A DNA stretch of 58,013 nucleotides from Halochromatium glycolicum (GTDB lineage: Bacteria; Pseudomonadota; Gammaproteobacteria; Chromatiales; Chromatiaceae): positions 1 through 58,013 of the forward strand of contig NZ_NRSJ01000031.1 in NCBI RefSeq assembly GCF_016584085.1, written 5' to 3'. The first letter of the stretch is position 1; every line of letters begins with the position of its first letter. Shown in pieces: positions 1 through 7,428 of this stretch. The notes under the pieces are model-generated. The model worked only from the letters and a program-made list of their open reading frames with translations, ran no database searches and had not been told where the DNA came from. The translations under genes were made by a program, and so were the position numbers.

Positions 1-132
1 ATATTCCAGACGACTTTCTATCTTGATCAGATAGCTGAGCGCATGATTGTCCAAATTACAAAAGTGCTGCAAACGGGTGAAATGTCCAAAGAACGGTGGT
101 ATCCGACGACAATCAAGCACTTGCTGGACTAA
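1..132 (+). CDS. C-terminal end of an unrecognised gene (partial)
   Basis: Frame 1 is open from the window edge to a TAA at 130-132 and gives 43 residues ending in ERWYPTTIKHLLD. The stretch is amphipathic and looks like coding sequence, but I cannot assign a family. Its base composition is clearly more AT-rich than the genes to the right, which hints at an acquired gene. The start lies outside the window. A 64-aa ORF in another frame (47-241) overlaps it and is basic and Cys-rich without protein-like character, so I prefer frame 1. Confidence 0.45.
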   Translation: MFQTTFYLDQIAERMIVQITKVLQTGEMSKERWYPTTIKHLLD

Positions 133-218
133 AAAAATCAGTTTTCGGGAGGTCTGCAGTTTGACCTCTGCGTCTGTTCACATACGGCAGCAAGACTTGA
201 ATAGCTCAATCGAGCAAT

Positions 219-233
219 CCCCGAGCCTCGGGG
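219..233. terminator. Short GC hairpin after the first gene
   Basis: CCCCGA and TCGGGG form a perfect 6-bp stem around a GCC loop, about 90 bases past the stop codon of the partial gene. No T tract follows on the plus strand, so a role in termination is weak inference. Confidence 0.3.
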
Positions 234-270
234 CTCGCTAGACTGGCCGCCGCGCCTAGAGTCGTGCCAG

Positions 271-306
271 AAAACGCAACGAGGCCGCTCTAAGCGGCCC
301 CGTTGC
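271..306 (-). terminator. Intrinsic terminator for the 355-714 gene
   Basis: On the minus strand a long stem pairs GCAACG with CGTTGC and GGCCGCT with AGCGGCC, interrupted only by one mismatch and closed by a 3-base loop. A GTTTT tract follows directly at 271-275. It lies about 50 bases beyond the stop codon of the minus-strand gene, which is the expected place and orientation. Confidence 0.75.
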
Positions 307-354
307 GATCGGCGGTTTCTTGGCGGCCAGCGCGCCGCGCGCCGCTATAGCTCG

Positions 355-714
355 CTATTGTAAGCGTTCCTGCGGCAACCAGCGGCTGATCCGGCTGCGC
401 TCGGCCGACTCGTCGATACTGAAGAAGCGGTTCAGCACGAGTAGGGCCTCATCGAGATCGGCGCAACCGTAGTCGTCGACGACGACGTGGTTGCTGCAAT
501 CCTCGATGTGATAGTTGTGCGCGACATCATCCGCGTCGAAGCGCAGCCGATAGCCCGAGCCGGTCCAGGAATCCCACTTGTAGCGGATTACCTGTTCTTG
601 TTCGTCAAACATCTCTCTAACCTGTTGAATCTGTAAAAACGCATTGGGGAAGTCGCTTCCGTCGAGCCATACCGGCGCCGGATTCGGGATTTCCCGAACG
701 TCAAAACCGCCCAT
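355..714 (-). CDS. Hypothetical protein, 119 aa
   Basis: An acidic soluble protein with no signal peptide or membrane segment. The middle has a run of aromatic and charged residues (YKWDSWTGSGYRLRFDADD) that looks like a beta-rich fold. I do not recognise the family. It stands alone between intergenic stretches and is followed by a good intrinsic terminator, which supports a real single-gene unit. No strong ribosome-binding site is visible before the ATG at 714, so the start is not certain. Confidence 0.55.
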   Translation of the reverse strand: MGGFDVREIPNPAPVWLDGSDFPNAFLQIQQVREMFDEQEQVIRYKWDSWTGSGYRLRFDADDVAHNYHIEDCSNHVVVDDYGCADLDEALLVLNRFFSIDESAERSRISRWLPQERLQ

Positions 715-1165
715 GTCGCAAAAGTGCGTCTGTCGGTCTCTTAACCCTTAGTCTAGGAGCGCGATCGACACTTGACAAGAGCGCTATCGGCTCCTTCTTC
801 AGCCAAAAACGCGACCGAGTCAACAGTTTAGGCTGTTTGCCCGCCCAGCCGAGACAAGTTGTACAGATTGCAACAAAATTGCATCAACACAACAGCTGCA
901 GGCAAAATACAACCTCGTCTGGGATCGGCCTCGCATACCACCTCTAAGCGTTTGACCTCGCTAGCGGAATCACGAGCGTTGAGCATTGGCGAGGAGGCCA
1001 GGAGCCGGCAGACTCGAGATTCAGCGCGGCCAAGTGGCGCCCTGTTGCTTGCGGCCGAGTGCAGATGCAGGCGAAGAGCAGCTGTAGGCGACAGCATAGG
1101 GGCTGTGAGGCCGCTGTAGCGGGCAATTTGACCCGCCTCAGCCCGGTCAAGCCTTGAGCAGCCGT
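715..1165. other. Intergenic stretch without a supported gene
   Basis: Overlapping ORFs exist on both strands here but are Arg/Ser/Ala-rich shadows without recognisable domains. A small inverted repeat (GCGGG and CCCGC, 1119-1136) sits about 30 bases beyond the end of metA and could help termination, but it has no T tract. I see nothing else. Confidence 0.5.
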
Positions 1166-2242
1166 TCAGCCGCCGCTGATATGACGCAGCGGGTCTTCGG
1201 GATCGACCCACTCCATGAACGGGATGCGGCGGTCGTTGTGAGTCACCCGGTAGATCAACCCGAGCCAGTTGCCGACCACGCCTTCGGCGGTATCGCGCCA
1301 GGTGTTGTCGAGACCGGCGGCGATGCGCTCCTCCGGAAACAGCGGCGGCTCACGACCGCGGTCGAGCGCGCGCTCGAGCATGTGCCGATACTCCTCCAGC
1401 ACGGCCGAAGCCTTGCGTGAGAAGACATTCTCCGGGAACGGCGGATAGCCGTCGCGCATGCCGTTCGCGAAGAGCTGCACCTCGCGCTTGTACTCCTTCA
1501 GCAACGAGATGGTGTCGTACTCGGGATGCCCCTGGAACATCACGATGCGCAGACCGTCTGGGCTGGTCGCCAGATGGACCCCGGCCTCCTCGCTCTCGAC
1601 CAGCACCCGGGCGTCCACGGCCTCGAATTGCTCGCGCGAGACGTCGTTGAAGCGCGAGTGCGGGACGTCGAACATGGTATTGGTGCTGCTGTTGAGCGGG
1701 TGCGATTGGTCAACCACCCGATGCGTATAGACCCCCCAGCGCTTGGACGGGAGCGGCTGGCGGCGTTGCCCGTACCGGAACTGCATCACCGCGTGGGTCG
1801 CCAGACAGGAGCAGAGCGTCGAGGTCACAGACTCGAAGGCCCAATCGACCACCTCGATCAACGGCGCCCAAAACGGCTGATCCGCCAGGCCCGGTCCCGA
1901 GACATTGGCTCCTGTGATGATCAGCGCATCCAGCCCTTGATCCCGCACGGTCTCGAAGGGCTCGTAATAGCGATCGATATGCGCCTGCGCCTTCTCGCCG
2001 CGGGGTAGGCCCGGCAATGAGAACGGATGCACATAGAACTGGGCGATTTGGTTGCTCTGTCCGACGAGCCGGAAGAACTGACGCTCGGTCGCGGCCAACG
2101 CTGCATCCGGCATCATGTTCAGCAGCCCGATGTGGAGCTCGCGGATATCCTGGTGGATCGCCCGATCCGACTCGAGGATGTTCTGACCCTCGGCGCGGAG
2201 CCGGTCGAAGGTCGGCAGGTCATTGTGCGCGACGATTGGCAT
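1166..2242 (-). CDS. metA: Homoserine O-succinyltransferase (MetA family)
   Basis: Transfers an acyl group, probably succinyl, to the hydroxyl of L-homoserine, the committed step of methionine synthesis; cytoplasmic. The 358-aa protein aligns through the family: a LLNMMPDAALAATERQF block near residue 40, GLDALIITGANV near 103, SCLATHA carrying the likely nucleophile Cys146, VPHSRF near 193, and GHPEYD with His239 and Glu241. The end (NWLGLIYRVT...) matches the NWLNYYVY tail of E. coli MetA. It is about 50 residues longer than E. coli MetA (309 aa). It starts 4 bases after the ATPase gene upstream, so the two form one operon. Acyl specificity (succinyl versus acetyl) cannot be settled by eye. 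Confidence 0.85.
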   Translation of the reverse strand: MPIVAHNDLPTFDRLRAEGQNILESDRAIHQDIRELHIGLLNMMPDAALAATERQFFRLVGQSNQIAQFYVHPFSLPGLPRGEKAQAHIDRYYEPFETVRDQGLDALIITGANVSGPGLADQPFWAPLIEVVDWAFESVTSTLCSCLATHAVMQFRYGQRRQPLPSKRWGVYTHRVVDQSHPLNSSTNTMFDVPHSRFNDVSREQFEAVDARVLVESEEAGVHLATSPDGLRIVMFQGHPEYDTISLLKEYKREVQLFANGMRDGYPPFPENVFSRKASAVLEEYRHMLERALDRGREPPLFPEERIAAGLDNTWRDTAEGVVGNWLGLIYRVTHNDRRIPFMEWVDPEDPLRHISGG

Positions 2243-2246
2243 CGGA

Positions 2247-3149
2247 TCACCCTCGCTGGCCGTCTCGCCCCTGCGCGGCGTCGGCCTCGTCGTTGGATGA
2301 CGGCGACGGCGTGCGGGCGATCGCCGTCTCGATCAGTGCCAGGAAGTCCTGCTCATCGCGCACCGCAGCGACCTCGGTCGACTCCACCGTGTAGCCGAGC
2401 GGTCGAGCGATCGCCTCGTAGCGCGGCACCCGAGAATGGAACAGGCGCGGGAAGACCCAGCGGGTGAAGTCGTTCGGATCGATGTCGGCGACGTACTCGA
2501 GTTGTTGTTCGGCGAGATAATCCTTGACCGCGGCCTTGATGAAGGCCGGCCGAAAATAGAGCGGCTTCGGATCGGCCTGGGCGCGGCGGATCAGCTTGAT
2601 CTCGTCCGGCTGCGGCACGCGGATGTAGAGGATCAGGGTGTGCTGCGCCAGCAGGTCGATGACCGACGGCTCCTCGAGCTCGCACAGGCTGCCGCCGACA
2701 TCGTTGACGAAGTGACTGTAGCCGTAGATCTCGCGTGCCTTGCGGATGAACTCGGGCACATCCTGCATGGCCCGGATCTCGGCATCGCGATAGAGCGCCT
2801 GGCGCCGATTGAACTCGGGCAGCGACAGGCCGCCCTTATCGGCGTCGCCGAGCTGGCCGACGAAGCTCAGCACTGGGCCGAGATCATCGACCTGGATCTT
2901 GTTCTGGAACGCGACCCAGTCCCGCCGCAGTAGATCGCGCAGGAAGGGCACCTGCATCGCCTGGGACTTGATCAGGTCCAGGATCGGCTCATCCAGATAG
3001 CGGGTGCCGATGCGGTAGTCACCGGAGTAATGGAACCAATCGCTGCGCCGCAGCAGTCTGGACAGGTAGGTCTTTCCGACCCCAGACATCCCAAGCAGGG
3101 TCACGCGCCGGTGTGGCCACTGGCGGAATTCCTCGATTGTCAGCCTCAA
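2247..3149 (-). CDS. P-loop ATPase, function unknown, co-transcribed with metA
   Basis: A predicted cytoplasmic protein of about 300 aa with a Walker A motif GMSGVGKT near residues 20-27, so it binds ATP or GTP. The rest is charged and helical and I recognise no further domain. The reading frame is open to 3266, but the first 39 residues of that longer form are Arg/Cys-rich and look non-coding. I chose the TTG at 3149, which has GAGGGG a few bases upstream and gives the usual short strand before the P-loop. It sits 4 bases ahead of metA, so it may support methionine metabolism or be carried along; that link is inference. Confidence 0.7.
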   Translation of the reverse strand: MRLTIEEFRQWPHRRVTLLGMSGVGKTYLSRLLRRSDWFHYSGDYRIGTRYLDEPILDLIKSQAMQVPFLRDLLRRDWVAFQNKIQVDDLGPVLSFVGQLGDADKGGLSLPEFNRRQALYRDAEIRAMQDVPEFIRKAREIYGYSHFVNDVGGSLCELEEPSVIDLLAQHTLILYIRVPQPDEIKLIRRAQADPKPLYFRPAFIKAAVKDYLAEQQLEYVADIDPNDFTRWVFPRLFHSRVPRYEAIARPLGYTVESTEVAAVRDEQDFLALIETAIARTPSPSSNDEADAAQGRDGQRG

Positions 3150-3407
3150 TGGTTTCCCCTCGACACGGCCGTGCGCGAATTGTACAAATGATACGCGACG
3201 CGCGGCTCGACTCACCAGTTTGCAGCAGACCAGCCTGCGCCGCTGACCGTTTCTGCTCCGTGCCACCGACCAACCTGCTTGCGTGACCCAGCAACCTGAG
3301 CGCCAATCGCAGCGCCGATGCGCTCGATGGACAAGCCCATCGGATTGGTTTCAGATGCCTGATCAAAACGGCTGCTTATCTCGCGCGCATCTGATTAACG
3401 TGTCCGC

Positions 3408-4685
3408 ATGGGCCATTCCGTCAGGGCCTCTTGGCGCCGTGGCCCGATCAACACGCCATCCGCTCGCGGTCAGCGCGATCCCCTTCGTCACCCACCGAGT
3501 CCGGACCCCTTGACCGAACGACCTGCCGCCGCTGACGCCCCGCCCCGACTCGGCCTTGGCCGCGTCTCGCCTGACGTTATCCAGCTAGGTCTGATTGGAA
3601 ACTGGCGGTTGGACCAGCGCATACCGACCCTGACTGAAGCAGCGGCCCTGATCGAACGGGCCCGCGCCGACGCGAGTATTGCACCAAAGGCGGTCGGCTT
3701 CGACACCAGCGACTTAGCCGACTGGGACTCGGCGTTGGTCACCTTCATCGCCGGCATCGAACGCCTATGCCGAGAGCGCGATCTCGGCTGCAACGGCGAC
3801 GCACTCCCGGCAGGTCTGCACCGGCTGCTCGAGATGGCACGAACGGCCCCGTCCGCTGACCAGGACGGCCCACCCGACCGCGGACCGAGCTTCTTGACCC
3901 ACCTCGGCCTCGATCTGGCCGATCTGGTCCAGGGCACCGGTGAGATCATGACCTTCTTCGGCGAGGGGGCCATTGCCGTCCGCCATCTGGTGATCGGCAA
4001 GGCGCGCTACCGGCACTCGGAGCTATGGCTGCTGATCCAAGAGGCCGGTGCCGATGCGCTGCCCATCGTCAGCCTGGTGAGTTTCCTCGTCGGCATGATC
4101 CTGGGCTACATTGGCGACCAGCAGCTCGCCCAGTTCGGCGCCAGCATCTATGTCGCCGACCTGGTCGGACTGGCCACGGTGATCCAGATGGGCGCCCTGA
4201 TCACCGGCATCGTACTCGCCGGCCGGACCGGGGCCGCCTTCGCCGCGCATATCGGCACCATGCAGGTGAACGAGGAGGTCGATGCGCTGCGCACCTTCGG
4301 CATCCAGCCAATGGAGTTCCTGGTGCTGCCGCGGATGCTCGCGCTCATCCTCATGACACCGCTGCTGACCCTCTATGCGGACCTGCTCGGCATCCTCGGC
4401 GGCGCCTTCGTCGGCACCACGGTGGGCGGCGTGACCCTGACAGCCTATCTGGTCCAGACACAAGCAGCGATCGGTTGGAACCACATCATCCAGGGCCTGA
4501 TCAGCGCCACGGTCTATGGCGCCATCGTCGCCGCCTCGGGCTGTCTGCGCGGGATGCAATGCGGCCGCAGCGCGGCCGCCGTCGGTCAGGCGACGACCTC
4601 GGCGGTGGTGACCGCAATCGTCTTCATCGTGATCGCCGCGGCGGTCCTCACCGTGATCTTCGACGCGATCGGACTCTCTGGATGA
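3408..4685 (+). CDS. mlaE: MlaE-type ABC permease with N-terminal STAS-like domain
   Basis: Inner-membrane permease of an MCE-type ABC system that moves phospholipids or other hydrophobic molecules across the envelope. Residues from about 55 to 150 resemble a STAS/MlaB domain (IQLGLIGNWRLDQRIPTLTEAA), followed by about five hydrophobic segments with the MlaE signatures VGMILGYIGDQQLAQFGA and EEVDALRTFGIQP. So the MlaB-like part is fused to the permease rather than separate. The first 35-50 residues are Pro/Arg-rich, and the true start may be the TTG at 3510. The stop overlaps the next start as ATGA, indicating translational coupling. The substrate is not shown by sequence. Confidence 0.85.
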   Translation: MGHSVRASWRRGPINTPSARGQRDPLRHPPSPDPLTERPAAADAPPRLGLGRVSPDVIQLGLIGNWRLDQRIPTLTEAAALIERARADASIAPKAVGFDTSDLADWDSALVTFIAGIERLCRERDLGCNGDALPAGLHRLLEMARTAPSADQDGPPDRGPSFLTHLGLDLADLVQGTGEIMTFFGEGAIAVRHLVIGKARYRHSELWLLIQEAGADALPIVSLVSFLVGMILGYIGDQQLAQFGASIYVADLVGLATVIQMGALITGIVLAGRTGAAFAAHIGTMQVNEEVDALRTFGIQPMEFLVLPRMLALILMTPLLTLYADLLGILGGAFVGTTVGGVTLTAYLVQTQAAIGWNHIIQGLISATVYGAIVAASGCLRGMQCGRSAAAVGQATTSAVVTAIVFIVIAAAVLTVIFDAIGLSG

Positions 4686-5452
4686 CGGCAGTCGAGCAGG
4701 ATCAGCCAGACTTTGCGATCCGCCTTGAGCAGGTCGCACTCGGCTATGGGGATACCCTTGTGCAGCAGGACCTGAGCTTCGGCATCCGGCGCGGCGATGT
4801 CTTCATCATCATGGGCGGCAGCGGCTGCGGCAAGAGCACCGTGATGCGGACGTTGACCGGTCTGCTCGCGCCGCGTCAAGGCCGCGTCCTGCTGCGCGAT
4901 GCGAGCCTGTGGGAGCTGCCCGAGGCGCACCGCGCCCCGCTGCTGCGCCAGGTTGGCGTGATGTATCAAAGCGGTGCACTCTGGAGCTCGATGACGCTCA
5001 ACGAGAACGTGGCATTGCCATTGGAACAGTACACCAGACTCACCGCGGCGCAGATCCGCGCGGTCGTCGACTACAAGCTGGCACTGGTCGGACTCGCGGG
5101 CGTTGGCGGACTGTACCCGGGTCAGATCAGCGGCGGGATGCGCAAACGCGCCGGGGTAGCGCGCGCGATGGCGCTGGACCCGGATATCCTGTTCTTCGAT
5201 GAACCCTCCGCCGGACTCGATCCCCTGTCGGCGCGGCGGCTCGATGATCTGATCCTCGAGCTGTGCGCGAGCCTCGGGACCACAATGGTCGTGATCACGC
5301 ATGATCTCGACAGCATCTTCCTGATCGGTGACGACGCCGTCTTTCTCGACGCCGAGACCCATACGATGCTCACCACCGGCAATCCCCGCCAGCTCCGTGA
5401 TCACAGCAAGATCCCGGAGGTCCGCGCCTTCCTGAGACGAGGTGAATCATGA
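4682..5452 (+). CDS. mlaF: MlaF-type ABC transporter ATPase
   Basis: Cytoplasmic ATPase driving the MlaE-type permease. The 256-aa protein has Walker A GGSGCGKST near residue 41, the Q-loop region YQSGALWSS, the signature ISGGMRKR, Walker B DILFFDEPSAGLDP and the switch His in VITHDL. The ATG at 4682 overlaps the permease stop and begins the normal ABC fold. The frame is open much further left, but that extension only shadows the permease gene. The stop overlaps the mlaD start by 4 bases. Confidence 0.93.
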   Translation: MTAVEQDQPDFAIRLEQVALGYGDTLVQQDLSFGIRRGDVFIIMGGSGCGKSTVMRTLTGLLAPRQGRVLLRDASLWELPEAHRAPLLRQVGVMYQSGALWSSMTLNENVALPLEQYTRLTAAQIRAVVDYKLALVGLAGVGGLYPGQISGGMRKRAGVARAMALDPDILFFDEPSAGLDPLSARRLDDLILELCASLGTTMVVITHDLDSIFLIGDDAVFLDAETHTMLTTGNPRQLRDHSKIPEVRAFLRRGES

Positions 5453-6477
5453 GCCGCGAGGCCAACCCGACGATCATCGGTGGTTTCGTGCTCGGGGCCG
5501 TCGCCCTGGTCGTGATCGGCATCCTCGTCTTCAGCAGCGGTGCCTGGTTTCGCGACCGCATCGAGGTCGTGACCTACTTCCCCGGATCGGTGCAGGGGCT
5601 CAGCGTCGGCGCCGAGGTGCAGTTCCAGGGCGTACCGATCGGCCAAGTGGTCGAGATCGGCGTGGACTACGTCGCCGATCGGGACAGCTTCCGCATCCCG
5701 GTGCGCTACGAGGTGTGGCCAAAGACCATCCATGTGTTCGGCGATCTCGAGGGCAAGAACCCGCGTGATCTGTTAGAGCGGCTGGTCGCCGAGCGCGGCC
5801 TGCGCGCCCAGTTGGAGTCGGTCAGCTTCGTCACTGGCCAATACCTGGTCAGCTTGAGTCTGAATCCGAGCCTACCGGCACACAGCGAGCCGCCGAAGGC
5901 CGGTGATGCAATCCGCATCCCTGCCGTCGCCGCTACGCGCGACCGGGTCCAGCAGATGCTGGAGAATCTCCAGCTCGATGAGCTGGTCGACACCGCCACC
6001 GAAACACTCAAGGCGCTGCGCGCGCTCGTGGCCTCACAGGAGACGCGCTCGGCCCTGACCAATCTGAACCAGTCGCTCGCCAGCATCGCCGCCTTCATCA
6101 AGCGCGTCGATGACCAGCTCGACCCGTTCAGCGAGCGCGCCGACGCCACCCTGTCCGAATATCAGCAGCTCGCCGAGACGCTCAGCGCCGAGGTCAAGCC
6201 GACGCTGGCAGCATTGAGAGCGGCCGCGCGTGAGGTCGACTCGACCGCGGCCTCGCTCAAGCAAGAGGTGTCGCCACTCGCGAGCGCCGCCCGCAATGCC
6301 CTCGAGGAGGCGGCAAGAACGATGCAAGCGATTGATCAACTGACCGGCGAAGGCTCATCGACCCGCTACGAGCTCGATCAACTGCTCGCGGCAGCGACCG
6401 CTGCTGCACGCTCGGTGCGATCGCTGGCCGATTATCTCGAACGCCATCCGGAGGCGCTGTTGCAAGGCAAGCGCTGA
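5449..6477 (+). CDS. mlaD: MCE-domain (MlaD-like) substrate-binding protein
   Basis: Periplasmic lipid-binding component anchored by one N-terminal helix (about residues 8-30, IIGGFVLGAVALVVIGILVF). The MCE domain follows (residues 38-120, YFPGSVQGLSVGAEVQFQGVPIG). The C-terminal half is a long heptad-rich, Ala/Leu/Glu-rich helix, expected to form a coiled coil or tunnel, so at 342 aa it is closer to long PqiB-like or plant-type MCE proteins than to short MlaD. It is the last gene of the three-gene operon; no mlaC homologue or auxiliary lipoprotein follows. Confidence 0.88.
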   Translation: MSREANPTIIGGFVLGAVALVVIGILVFSSGAWFRDRIEVVTYFPGSVQGLSVGAEVQFQGVPIGQVVEIGVDYVADRDSFRIPVRYEVWPKTIHVFGDLEGKNPRDLLERLVAERGLRAQLESVSFVTGQYLVSLSLNPSLPAHSEPPKAGDAIRIPAVAATRDRVQQMLENLQLDELVDTATETLKALRALVASQETRSALTNLNQSLASIAAFIKRVDDQLDPFSERADATLSEYQQLAETLSAEVKPTLAALRAAAREVDSTAASLKQEVSPLASAARNALEEAARTMQAIDQLTGEGSSTRYELDQLLAAATAAARSVRSLADYLERHPEALLQGKR

Positions 6478-6490
6478 GCCCGAGCCTCGA

Positions 6491-6790
6491 TCAGTAATAG
6501 ACCCTGTCGGCAACCCCGTTGACGACCGAGACGGTCGCGAGCCCGTCCCGCCCCATCGGACAGAGATAGTTGACGACGATGATGGTCTGAACCGCTGGAT
6601 CGGCTTCGGCGCGCACGAGTGCCCCAGACCTCAGCGCGCCGCTATCGAGCAGCCGGCAGCCGCAATCAACGAGGTCTTCGGTCGTCATCCCGACCTCGGG
6701 CACGCAGCGCGACGAGGTCTTTGGGACAGCGCAGGCGCTCAGCACCAGGATGGCGGCGAGCAGTGCCGGCCATCCCCTCCGCAGGCTCAT
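6491..6790 (-). CDS. Small lipoprotein, function unknown
   Basis: A 99-aa protein with a signal peptide ending in the lipobox LSAC (Cys20), so probably an outer- or inner-membrane lipoprotein. The mature part has four further cysteines, including a CGC pair, that could form disulfides. It does not resemble the auxiliary lipoproteins that often accompany MCE operons. It is convergent with mlaD, with only 13 bases between the stops. Confidence 0.6.
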   Translation of the reverse strand: MSLRRGWPALLAAILVLSACAVPKTSSRCVPEVGMTTEDLVDCGCRLLDSGALRSGALVRAEADPAVQTIIVVNYLCPMGRDGLATVSVVNGVADRVYY

Positions 6791-6857
6791 GAGCAGGACG
6801 CCGCGACGACACCGCCGTCAGCGGCCTGCGGTCGACCCACGACCTGATAGCGCAACG

Positions 6858-7046
6858 CTAGACCTCCCGCTCGACATCGGCCAACGCATCCTTCAGCGCA
6901 TTGAAGATCAGTCGCTTGGCCTCGGCCTCATCGAGCTCAGGGACTTCCCAGCCCATGATCCGGCCATACTTCTGCACGAGATGTCGAACATCGTGCACCA
7001 GCTCGTTGTGGTAACGGCTGATCTCGACCTGCTCCAGGCTTGCCAT
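6858..7046 (-). CDS. Small conserved-looking protein, 62 aa
   Basis: A short acidic helical protein (MASLEQVEISRYHNEL...). I chose the second ATG because GGGGGAG lies 6 bases before it; the first ATG, at 7061, would sit on top of that ribosome-binding site. No domain is recognised. The sequence pattern is protein-like. It is divergent from the degP gene and shares a palindrome-rich upstream region with it. Confidence 0.55.
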   Translation of the reverse strand: MASLEQVEISRYHNELVHDVRHLVQKYGRIMGWEVPELDEAEAKRLIFNALKDALADVEREV

Positions 7047-7082
7047 GACATGCTCCCCCATTCGGTTCGACGAGATCGCTCG

Positions 7083-7109
7083 GCCTGTCGATTCGGCGAA
7101 TCGACAGGC
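7083..7109. promoter_or_regulatory. Perfect 12-bp inverted repeat, 3-base spacer
   Basis: GCCTGTCGATTC and GAATCGACAGGC are exact reverse complements separated by GGC. No T tract follows on either strand. It lies just upstream of the 6858-7046 gene and over 300 bases upstream of degP. It could be an operator or an RNA hairpin. Confidence 0.6.
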
Positions 7110-7309
7110 ATCGTCTCAGTGGTCGATGGTGATTCTTTGCGGTACCGCCCACGCCGAACGCGCGTCGGCATTCGGACGCGGGCATTGTCTCACTGCAGGC
7201 AGCCGGTTGCGACTCATCGATGAGGTCGTGAACCAATATCGCTCTGACTGTTCCAGTCAAGAGCGACGCACGATCCGATCCCGCTTCCTCGGGCGCGGGC
7301 GCGGGCGCG

Positions 7310-7327
7310 GGTTAACAATGATTAACC
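7310..7327. promoter_or_regulatory. GGTTAA-N6-TTAACC palindrome upstream of degP
   Basis: A perfect 6-bp inverted repeat with a 6-base spacer, AT-rich inside a very GC-rich stretch, about 100 bases before the degP start. This is the size and place expected of a regulator binding site; the regulator is unknown. Confidence 0.5.
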
Positions 7328-7428
7328 TCTCGGCAACCAGGTGTTTAAGGGCCAGGCCCAACACTGTGACAATCAGGTGGCGAACCCCGGATCGCCACGC
7401 ATCCTTCAACCTATTCAGGAGCTCGACA

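Larger units (their letters stand above)
7047..7428. promoter_or_regulatory. Divergent control region upstream of degP
   Basis: This 380-base gap holds three structures, listed separately where they matter: a perfect 12-bp stem with a 3-base loop, three head-to-tail GGGCGC units at 7291-7308, and a GGTTAA/TTAACC palindrome. No clear sigma-70 or sigma-E promoter could be read by eye. The degP ribosome-binding site AGGAG is at 7417-7421. Confidence 0.5.

Noticed and set aside
828..1211. ORFs on both strands in the metA downstream gap
   Set aside because: Composition is Arg/Ala/Ser-rich, the frames overlap one another, and no ribosome-binding site or domain was seen.
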